Assembly (NCBI GenBank): GCA_001604405.1
Contig: LVBL01000004.1
Location: 1-49,664 of the forward strand
DNA length: 49,664 nucleotides
Source of the DNA: Spirochaetales bacterium Spiro_10
GTDB taxonomy: Bacteria > Spirochaetota > Spirochaetia > Treponematales > Treponemataceae
Direction: 5' to 3'
Shown here: one piece after another, positions 31,094-41,400 of the stretch
How positions within the stretch are numbered: position 1 is the first letter of the stretch
Layout of the letters: every line of letters begins with the position of its first letter
Notes under the pieces: model-generated
Told to the model about the DNA's origin: nothing
Seen by the model: only the letters and a program-made list of their open reading frames with translations
The model's database searches: none
Made by a program: the position numbers and the translations under genes

Positions 31094-31643
31094 CTATTGC
31101 CTCTCGTAATAGACATCATACCATTTTATCGTATTGTTTTTATCAAACCAAAAAGAGCTGGTCACGCGATTCAAGCTGTCGTCTTTTCTTGCGTAGGTGA
31201 TGAAATCATCTTCAACCACCATGCCTCCGTCGCCCGTATTACTACCATCCAAAACTATTGTCGTTTTAGCGACCGTTTGCAAATCTCCGAGCATAGTCTT
31301 TATCTTTCTTGGATTGCCCGAGTTTGCTGTTATCCTAATTATTGATCCGTCGCTTGAATAGTGAAAAGAAAGGGTTTTCTTGTCATAATAGCAAACATCA
31401 AAACCACTCCAATCAAAATCCTCTCCACCTACGTCGAAGTGCTCTTCGCTCTCAGGTTGCCCGATCAACTTTTCGACATCACCACGCGTTGAAAAGCAGA
31501 GGAACAGTTTTATTCCGTTAATCTCCACGAAGGGGCTGTTTCGCTTATGCGGATTCTGGGCGGCGCAGGAGAAAATAAGACCCACAAGAAGAAATATATA
31601 AAGCGCATTCTTTACTTTTATTCGTTTTTTTATCCAACATCAT
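31094..31643 (-). CDS. Small lipoprotein, candidate immunity protein, frameshifted near its start
   Basis: The long frame (ending at 31094) encodes a lipoprotein body after LVGLIFSC-AAQ, but has no ATG. An ATG pair at 31643/31640 is in another frame and reads MMLDKK into a run of seven A (complement of T at 31625-31631). With six A the frames join into a classic lipoprotein signal peptide of about 27 residues. So the gene is either disrupted, phase-variable by slippage, or carries a sequencing error. The mature part has acidic, Tyr-rich strands and the TRGDVEKLIGQPE segment, which recalls BamE/SmpA-like small lipoproteins. It lies downstream of the Rhs peptidase tip. An immunity role is inferred from position. 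Confidence 0.6.
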
Positions 31644-31926
31644 AAAATGGCATTAACATATCAGCTTAATTAAACTAAGTATGTTACTATTTTATTACCC
31701 TAAAGAATTAGGCTTAAGAAAAAAGTGATACATATTGTATTACAACATACCTTACGTGTTCACAATTCTCTTCTCTCAACAAAAAACTGAATAACTAATA
31801 AATCACCTAGAATACCAGTTTCGAAATTTATTGAAAAAATATGCGCACACCTTTCTTCATCCACCAATTACGAACTAGTGAATATTACAAATGATAAGAA
31901 CACACAGATTATTCTACACAAGCGAG
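31644..31926. other. AT-rich intergenic stretch without a recognisable gene
   Basis: About 283 bp, very AT-rich. It contains the small inverted repeat CCTAA-AGAA-TTAGG (31699-31712) and a TTAATTAA palindrome but no credible ORF, promoter or terminator that I can defend. It could be the decayed remains of another cassette gene. Confidence 0.4.
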
Positions 31927-32430
31927 TCACTGACTAGCTATTCCAAGATCAATTTCATAGATAATTTTGTCTGGCGAGAACTTAAACTCCATATAGTATT
32001 CAGAAGTAATAAAAGCGTCTTCCTGCCATTGAAAAAAAATGATCCACGAATGATCCCTCTTTATAAACAAATACGAATCATACTTTTTTTGTAGTTCATC
32101 AAGATGCTGCCCAACTGATACACCTCTCCGGGTTTGTAAATTGCAATTTGATGTAGTTATTCTTGTAATTTTTTTTAAACCAGCAAAATAGTATATAATA
32201 GTCCTATTATCATAATAAAATTGACGGGTTTCCCATTCATTTAAATCCGAGCTTTGAGGTGTTTCCGTCGTGCTAACATGGAATTGTATACCATCCTTAA
32301 CTTCCTCACCAAGAGTCAGAGTGTTTGTATTGTCATATAAAATAAAATCATCAATACAAATTTCTTCTGCATAATTAGTAGTGACTAGTACCAGTAAAAA
32401 AATAGTCAAGAAGTGAAGTCTTCTATACAT
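31927..32430 (-). CDS. Small exported protein, candidate immunity protein for the Rhs M23 tip
   Basis: A 167-aa protein with a signal peptide (about 1-21, cleaved after NYA) and an AT-rich coding sequence. The mature domain has alternating strands and a segment ITTSNCNLQTRRGVSVGQ followed by LDELQKKYDSYLF, a pattern seen in small BamE-like or inhibitor-like proteins (by eye). The ATG is 2 nt after the Rhs stop codon, and its ribosome binding site (AGGAG, 9 nt spacing) lies inside the last Rhs codons, so it is made together with the toxin. Export to the periplasm matches the site where an M23 peptidase would act. It also resembles the next gene's product weakly. Confidence 0.7.
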   Translation of the reverse strand: MYRRLHFLTIFLLVLVTTNYAEEICIDDFILYDNTNTLTLGEEVKDGIQFHVSTTETPQSSDLNEWETRQFYYDNRTIIYYFAGLKKITRITTSNCNLQTRRGVSVGQHLDELQKKYDSYLFIKRDHSWIIFFQWQEDAFITSEYYMEFKFSPDKIIYEIDLGIASQ

Positions 32431-32432
32431 TT

Positions 32433-35400
32433 CTATTTTCTCCTCCCATACATAACAATATCCCTTTCAAAGAGTATCGCAGGATCTATAGGAGAATTAT
32501 TTTTTCTTATTTCTAAATGAAGATGTATTCCATTTGATACTCCACTATTCCCCATTGATCCAATCGTAGTTTCCTTAGTTACTTTGTCCCCTTTATTATA
32601 TAAAGAGGGCAAATCATCGTGATAGTAAAGTGAAGACCAATCGTTTCCATGGTCTACTACAGTATAATTACCAACCGAAGCTGATTTCCCAGTCTGCGCA
32701 ATTTTTCCCTCTGCAATAGGTTTATAAGACTCTGTCTTTTTTCCTTCCGATGGTCCAATATCCCAGCCCTTATGAACCGCAGACGAATTACCTGCTGCTG
32801 TTGAGATTACTTTTCTAGGACCTGCTCGAGATGTTACCCTCGCATTTTTCACAGGAAGCTGTACCTTGGGAGCATCCTGAAAATATTTATTCCATGAATA
32901 CGCAGCATCTGCACTCTCTCGTCCATCCGGATCCACATATCTTACCGGATTGTTCCCTGCGTAGTGGTAGAGCGCGAAGTTGACGGGGTTGTAGAAGCCG
33001 CCGAGGCCGGGGAGGTTCTTGTTTCGCTCGCGAACCGCTTCGCTGACGGGGGCGCCGGGCACATAGTCACCAAGCGCGGGGTCAGCTGACAGCCACCGAC
33101 TGTACTTTGGATCCATATACCGAGCACCATAGTAATACAGCCCGGTTTCGCCGTCAATCTCTTTCCCTGTAAACCTGAAGGGCGTTGAATACGGCGCCTT
33201 TTCCTCGATCCATATCTCGCCGTAGGGGGCGTATTCCACGCGCTCGTATATCTGCCCCGCACAGTCGGTTACCAACTGGACGCTCCCCAGATGATCCGCG
33301 TGATAGAAATATATGTTCTTGCTTTCGTAGCTGACGCTGCCGTCCCCGCGCTTTCCGTACTTGGTGGCGACCCGCGTCTCTCCGACGTATACGTGCTTGC
33401 CCTGCCTGAGCTCGCGGTCGTACGAGTCGGTTATCTGCCACAATCCGTTGTAGTAGAGCGACTCCCCCCTCGACGAGTTCTTGACCGCCCGGTTGCCGTC
33501 ATGCCCGTACGAATACCGCACATGACTCCTTGCGTCCTTGCTTGACCGCATGAGATTCCGCTCGTTCCAGGAAAACGCCCGCGCGTCCCCGCCCGGTTTT
33601 TCACGCCCGTCTTCCTCGAAGAGGGCGAAGCCGTAGTCCGCGCCGTAAGCCGAATCGCCATGACGTTCGACGGAGTATCCGGCCGCGCCCCCGGTCGCGG
33701 ACGGTTCTCCGCGGCGCTCGAGCGAAAGATTGCCGTTGGCATCGTAACTGTAGTGCATGTCCCCGGACCGCGCCGCGCGATGCGCGAACTGCCCCGAATC
33801 GAACGAGCTCTCAAACGAGTAATTGAGGTCGCGAACGGAGAGGGCCGCCGCGTTGACCGACGAAACGCTTTTTTTCGACACGAGGTTACCTATCGCGTCA
33901 TACCCGTAATCCTGAACATACCGCGCGCTGTAAACCGGGAGATACGGACGGGAGACGCTTGCACCTTCCGCCCGCACAAGGCGGTCGAGTCCGTCGTACT
34001 TGTATTCCTGGCGGGTTTTCGCGGCAAACGCGTCATTCTCGACGAACGTCACGTTGCCGACGCCGTCATACCCGTACGACATCTTCTGATAAAGACCGTC
34101 CGCGTCTCCCGCTTCCTCCGTCGTTGTCAATCCGGAAAGCCATCTGCGGTTTTTGTCGTACTCGTACGCCGTTCGTACGCCGTTTCCGTAGACAATCATA
34201 GAACGCTGGCCGAACTCGTCATATCCGATGAAACGGACGTAGTCGAACCTGACGCCGCGTTTAAGGCCGTGAACGCCGCTTACGAGCCCGCCGCGGTCAT
34301 ACGAATACGTCACGACCTCCTCGTCGGGATACGTTATCGCGCGCATCCTCCCGAGATAGTCGTATTCATAGCGCATCTCCTGCACGATTCCGTCGTCACA
34401 GACGTTCAGCCTTTTGATCATCCGCCTTTCGTAAACGACTTCGCCGAGTTTTCCGTACGAATAGACGATATGGCCGCTTTCGTCCCTTACGAGCGTTTTT
34501 CGCCCCGAATCGGGACCGGTGTCCGGACCGCCGTACGAGATCTCGGTATCCTCCGAGAAGGGATAGTCCACATGAACGAGCCGGCCAAGTCCGTCATAGG
34601 TATAGTGAACGGCGGCGTTCGCCCCGCGCAGCACGGAATCCGTCTCGCGGACGAGGTTGCCCGCCGCGTCATACGAGAACTCGCGACGGCCTGTGTCCGC
34701 CGACTCGATGGACGTACGCCGTCCCAGCATGTCGTATCCGACCGTGACGGGGTTTCCGAAGAAGTCCCGCGCCTCCAGCATCTGTCCGAGGCAGTCGTAC
34801 TCGAAGGTCGCGCCGGTCAGGGCCTCCTTCGGATACATTGGTTCATAGGCTCCGGAATGGCGTTCGACCTTGACGACGTTACCCCTCGCGTCGCGATACT
34901 GGACGGAGGAATTCCCGTTTTCGTCCCTGACGGACGTCCACTCGGCCGGAGTCCGGCAGTTTCCGATTCCGTACGCGTATTCCACGGTTGTCCTGTCGGG
35001 GAACGTCTCCGTCACGATCCTGTCGAGGGAATCGTATTCCCTTCTCGTCGGCCTGACAAAATCGCGATACAGCCGCGCGATCTCCGCGTACCCGTCCCCC
35101 GACGCGAATGACTGCACATCCTCGACGCGACTGAAGGCGTTCTGGCCGTACTCGACGGCGCGCCCGAACTCATCGTATCGAGTCATCCCCGAGACGTTCC
35201 AGCCGACGATCTCGCTTCCCTGCCCGTCGCGGAAGGAACCCCGCTTCGCCGTGAAGAGAGCGCGCCTGAGAGGATCGACCGCCACGACCGTCTCCATGAC
35301 CGACTCGTCATCCGGGTCGTGAACAAGCTTGTTGCGCGCGACCGCAAACCCGGGAGTTCCCTCGCTAGAAGGATAGTAGCGGTATTCCACCGCAGGAGTA

Positions 35401-38400
35401 ACCGCGCCGTCATACGGAGACCAGACCCTGAACAGGCGGTCAAGGGAGTCGTACTCGTACCGCATGACGCCGCCGCCCGGATCAGTTTCCGACAGTTTGC
35501 GTCCCGTTAGGGGGTCCCATGTGTAGCGCGAGGAATACCGTCCGCGAATGCCCGGACCCCCGATCGAAACTTCTACGGGAAAGGACCGCGCTTCCGGATC
35601 GTACGCGTATTCCGAACGGGTCCCGGCCGGGTCGGTTACCGATAAAAGGTTCCCGAAATCGTCCCACGTCAGCGTCGTAGACGAACCGCTCCCCTGCTCG
35701 TGATAGGCGGTAAGCCGGCCGAGTCGTCCCTCCGCGGTATATTCGCCCGATCTCCTTCGGAGTTCGCGATCGCCCTGCGTCACGACGACGGACGTTACCG
35801 GGGAGACTATGTACCGGGACATGTCCCGGTAATGACGCAACGACACGAAGAAATCGTCCGCGTTATGCGATACATCGCCACGGTCGGTCATTTTCGTAAC
35901 GTTCCCGAAATCGCTCCCGTCCTCCTCCTCGTAGCCGTACTCCACCTCCGTCGTCAGCTCGGTTCCGCGGTCCGCGTCGTACCGGGTTACCGTTTCGCGC
36001 GTGACGCGGGGATACCTCGCGTCGATCTCGTACTTCACGCGAGCCGCGAGCTCGTCAGGCGCCCGGTACCGCAACGTCTCCTCGACGGTCCCCTTTCGGT
36101 AATACCGGTCGTTCGCGTACAGGGTCCTTGAATACCCGGCGTCGCCGGCTCTCCGTTCGGTTACCGCGCGGAACCCGTAGAATTCCCGTTCCGCGCGATC
36201 GTAGTAACCACCCTCGTAGGAATACTCCGTCGCGAATGACGCCGGACCAACCGCTATGAAGGGACGGCCGTCTTCCCCGAATCCGGAAGAACGCAGGACG
36301 CGGCCGAGCACATACCGGTGTTGCGGCATGTCAACCGTATTCCCGGCCGACGAGTACTCAAGCTCGATCCGCTCTCCGTACGGCGTCCTCACCGCGCGAA
36401 GGAGCCCGTTCGCTCCGAGCGAGTTCAGTTTGACCTGGGCATTGGGCATCCCAGCGACGTGGCGGACATGATCGGGAAGACCGTCTCCGTTGATGTCGGT
36501 GAACCGCATCATCGAGGTCGTATGCCCGAAATTGAGGGAGGTCCCCGGCGTGATGAAAATGCCGAGCAGGTAGTACCGGATGACGACGTCCAGGCTGATC
36601 GCCGCGTTGTACGTGACGCCGCTTGTCGACTCCATCACGTCCTTCACGGACAGAAGCGCCGTCTCGCGGGCAACGGGATGGTCCTTCATCTTCCCCACGT
36701 CGACCTCGAAAGCCGGCTGACGGTCTTTCGCCTCGTCGTACAGGCTTCCCGAAGCCGAGCTCGTAAGCGCGCCCGCCCCCTCGCCCACGGAGTCGGCGAT
36801 GGCCCTGTCCATCGCCTCCTCGTCGCGCCAGTCGGGGCGCCGAACCCGTGTTTCGTTCCGGTCAAACGAGTCGCCCAGATTCAGCCGGGCGACGAAGTAC
36901 GGTTCGCCGTTTCGCTTGTATACATGATCGGGAAGACCGTCGCCGTTGATGTCAATCAGCGATGACACGGTCTCGTTCGTCGTTGACGACACCGAGACGT
37001 TTATTCCGAGCAGGAAGCCGAGGGGATGCGGCAGGCCGATACTCGCGTTTCTCGACGTGCTGATTCCGGCAGATTTCACGCTCACGCCCAGATCGTTCGA
37101 CATCTCCCTGACGATTCCCTCTCCCCAGTTTTCGAAGGGAGCGAAGGTTCCGTTCCCCGTGTTCAGCGCGACGGCGAAGGAGCCGACTCCGTCGCGCGCG
37201 ACCTGGTCGGGCAGGCCGTCGCCGTTCATGTCGGCAAACTGCGCCTCGACGACGCTCCGTCCGTACGTGCCGCTTATGCCGATCGACGGGAAGTCGCCGC
37301 AGCCGCCGACGGCCACGACCAGTCCCGTCTGCCTGCCCAGGGCGTCGTTCTTCGAGGAGACGAACCCGCCCGGATTGAGCGAGACGCCGAACCCGTGGCC
37401 GAAGTTGTCCGTCACGGTCATCGCGGGGAGGCGCCCCTCGTACCGCCGCTTCGGGCCGAAACCAAAACCGTTTCCCGGCTGTACGGAAAAACCGAAATCC
37501 CCCGGGTCGCAGTCGTCGTCGAACTGCACCATGTCCGGATACCGGTCGCCGTTCATGTCCATCAAGCCCTTGTATTGCCAGCTCGATCCCTTGTTCTCGG
37601 ATATTTGCCCGCCAAGGCCGGCTATGCCGAGGCTCGCGCCGACGTCGGTCGCTCCGGACGCGCTTGCCACGAGAACGCCCGGCTTTTCACCGTCCGGTCC
37701 GGCCCGCGAGTTCGACGCCATCTCGTACGCCGTGCCGCCGATGCGCTCCACGTGAATCCTGCGTCCGTCGAAGAACGTACCGTACGAGGTCTCGGTCACC
37801 GTCGTCCTGAGGTCCCAATCGAGCGAGGGCTCGCTGACGACGCTGACGTCGCCGATCAGCGCGTTCGTCCCGAGAACGACCGCATGGTCACGGGCCGACC
37901 GGACGATGCAGGGCGCGCCGTCCGCGTTCTCGTTTTTCCGGATGTCCCGCGAGTACGGCGGTTTCCGGCCGCTCTGAACGTCCCTTGAACGGTCCGCCTC
38001 GGCGCCGATCTTGCCGGGATCGAAGTCGTAATACCCCGACCAGAGTCCGTAATACCACCCCTTGTTCCCGCCGCGCGCGTATTCGGCGAGGCCTATCCCT
38101 CCCTCGTCCCCGAGGTCGCCGATGTCCGTAGACGACGAAAGCGCGAACCTTTCCAGCATGCGGTCCGTCCCGCGCGCGTCGTCCGCCGTAAAGTCGCCGG
38201 CGCTGTCGTATCCCGGGATCTCCTTCCACAAGACCGAGACCGCGCCGTCGCGGACCACGGGTATCCTGATTCCCGTCGAACCGTCAGCCGCCGTCTCGAC
38301 GGCAAACTCCGCCTCGCTCGAATACACGAACCTCGTCGCGCATGCCGCGTACCGCGCGAGGCCCGCGGCGGCGTAGAGGCCCGCGACCAGCGAAAGGTCC

Positions 38401-41400
38401 TCCGCGTCCAGGCCGTCCCGCGTCGCGTATGACGCGCCGTCGAACGAGAAAAGGCCAGAGAGGCCGCGCGCCGAGTCGTCGTCAAGCCGCGAGCGTTCGA
38501 GCATCAGCGGCATGACGCGCGCCTCGAAAGTCGCGCGATCGACGGAAACGAGGGAACTCGTCTTCCCCGTCAGGGTTGTCACCGTGAGTATCCCCGAACT
38601 TTCCGTAACGACCCGAAGGATGTCACCGAAGCACTCGACGGTCGCCGCGATCCGCGACTCCTTGCCGTCGGCCAGGCGGAACACCTCGTTCCCCGAGACG
38701 CGGCACTGCAAGCCCTCCGCATCCGCAAAACGGACCTCCCCGTCCGTCACGACGCCGACGCGGTCGACGGCGTCTATGCGCGCCTCGAGAAACCGTTCGG
38801 CCGCGGGTCCCGCGACGAAGGAGACGTTTCCCTTTCTGTACGGAATCGAGGCGGCCCCCGTATCGGGAGCGGGCACGCGGGCGAGCTCCAGCTTGGCCTC
38901 ATCGTCGAGCGCGTCCCGGTGCCGCCTGAGATATCCCTCGGCGGAATCGCGGACGAACGAGCCGTTGAGACTGCCGTTGCTTTGGGAAACGAACCTCCAG
39001 ACCTCGCCGTCTTCCTCCCGCCGGACGAACCTGCCGCGCTCGCCCTCGTACGAGTATCCGGAAAAAAGCACCCTGCTTTCGGGGAGACGTTCCTCGGCGA
39101 TCTTGCGGCCGTCGTGGAACCGGAGCCTGACATCGGAGGAACCGGCTTCAGCGAGCGCGAAGAACGCCTCCTCGCCGATCGTTCGCGGAATCGCGTATGC
39201 GCCGTCCAGGTACAGCGGCGTCGCGAGGCCGGGATCGCGCTGGAGAAGCTCTTCCCAGGCGGGTTTGAGGGAGTACTCGTACGTCGCGCCCCGCTCCCCC
39301 GGGATCTCGCGGCAGTCATACAGGCTGTCAAGCTCGGGTCTCGCGCGCTCCGAAGATACGCGTTCCTCGAGCATGACCGACGAGGACTCGCCGATGTACG
39401 CGAAGGGCCGCACGGACCGGTAGGAGACGGCGACCGAACAGTCGGCGTCGTCCCGCTCGCACGAGTCCCCCGCGTCAAAATGGAAGAACAGGCGGTCGGA
39501 GACGCGCACGTCGAGCTCGGCCCCCGTTTCGCCGGCGGGCTGCGCGCGGGAAAGAAGGATGCGGCCGAAGCGGGAAACCCCGGTATCGCCGTTCGCCCCG
39601 GATCTCGCATGGTACCCGTCAAGGCTCGCGCCGTCCGCGCTCGCGGACTCGGGATGCGCGAGCGCCGCCCGGTGGGTCACGACGACGGTCCCCTCGAACT
39701 CCGGCCTCCAGAGGATATACGGCTCCTGCGCGTAGTAGGTGCGCTCGAAGGATTCCCTGTTTTTCAAAAAGAGCGCGCTCGGCTCCGCGCCCTCCTCCAT
39801 CTCGGTCCAGTCGGCGCGCGCGAACCCTTCATGCGAATTCCGCCGGTAGTACGGGTCGTCGGACGTCAGGTAGTCGACAAAGCCGTCGCCGTCAACGTCG
39901 ATGAAGACCCCGTGCGAGGCCGTATCCGACCATTGTTCCGTCAGGTTCGCGGCCGCGGGCCCGAGCGACTCGCTGAAACTCAGCGAATACGTCGTCTGGT
40001 TTTCCTTGTTGAGCGATTTCCCCGTCAGCGGAAACAGGGGCATCCCGGAAACCGCGTCTTCGAACGAGCCGGTCCCGTCAACGCCGACCCCGGCGTTTCT
40101 GGCGTAATGCACCCCCGACTCGCTTTGCCAAACCATGTCGCTCAGCCCGTCGCCGTCGACGTCGGTCATCGTCGTCTTCGTGCCGGTAGCCGTTGTCTGC
40201 ACTCCGACGCTCGCGCCTACCGAGGCGATCACGTAGCGGCCGAATATGTACGGGATATAGAATTTCAGCCCGAGATAAAGACTCGCGCCGCCGCCCGACG
40301 AGCCGGTTTTCGACAAGGTCAGGCCGGCGCTTGCGGGAATGGCCCAGTCGACCGGTTCGTCGAACCCGTCAACCTCCGTGTCCGCGTCCGTGTCCGTCGG
40401 CCCGGAGCCGTAGTAATCGAATCCGTACCTCCAGAACTCCCTCCCGCCGACCTTCTTCGCGACCGAGCGCAAAATGAGATGCCGGTTCTCGTTGTGCGCG
40501 TACTCGAGCTCGTAGGACCAGGCGGCCGTTCCGGCGTACGACATCGTGACGGAACGCAGCTCGCGCACCGTCCGCTGCAGGAAGGCGCCGCGGGCCGAGC
40601 TCCTCCTGTCCAGACGCGTCTCCGTCCACGCGAGCTCGACGGAGTACGGACCCGGCTCGTCTCCGGGAAGGGGGATTTCGCCGTGCGCGCGGCCCGTGTA
40701 CGACACGCGGGTCAGGTAGGCGCAATTCTCGCCTTCGCGGTTCTCGTAGGAGTAGTCGATCGCGTTTCCGAACGTGTCGATCTCGCGCGAAAGCTTCCAT
40801 TCGAATTTCCTGGACTCGTCCGGTCCCGTCCACCCCGAACCGAGCCCGTAGACGCGCCGGCGCCCGGTTTTGTCGGTAACCGTCCAGTACGTCGTCTCGA
40901 TCCCGCCGATTACCGCGAGCTTTCGCGTAATCCGCTCGAAGCTGCGGTTGCTCCTCGGGCGATACTCGATCTCGGCTGACCGGGGGCCGGGAGCGGGGGA
41001 TTGCCCGGGAACCGCCTCGAGTTTCTCGCCGTCGAGGAGATACGAGTCCTCGTGCGTATACGAGGGAAGTCCGTTCCTCGTGTCGATCGTTATGGCCCCG
41101 CCGGCGCGAAGGTCGAAGCCCCTTCCCGCAAGACCGCTTCCGCCCTCGCTCGAATACGCAAGCGCGATGTCGGGCTTCATCCCCGCGCGGCCGCCCGGAA
41201 GTTCGAGCGGGATCCCGAATGATGCCGTACCGAGCGAGTTCGCCTCGAGTCCGTCAAACTCGGGAATCCCGGCGTTCGGATCGGCGGCCGCGAGACTCTT
41301 GATCGAGTTCACGTTGAAGGACACCCGCTCGGGCGCCTCGGGCAGGGAAAGCGTCGCGTTGACCATGTCGGTAAAATGCGTCGTCCGGCTTATCAGCATC

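Larger units (their letters stand above)
31050..32945. other. AT-rich island: exchanged Rhs tip and candidate immunity genes
   Basis: Base composition drops sharply from the GC-rich surroundings to mostly A+T between about 31050 and 32945. The right-hand border coincides with the codons for RYVDPDG, the end of the Rhs core. The block contains the last ~170 codons of the Rhs gene and two small genes. This is the usual appearance of a recently exchanged toxin-tip/immunity cassette. Confidence 0.8.

Noticed and set aside
31891..32094. 67-codon plus-strand ORF in the AT-rich block
   Set aside because: It overlaps the signal-peptide-bearing minus-strand gene and has no start signal.
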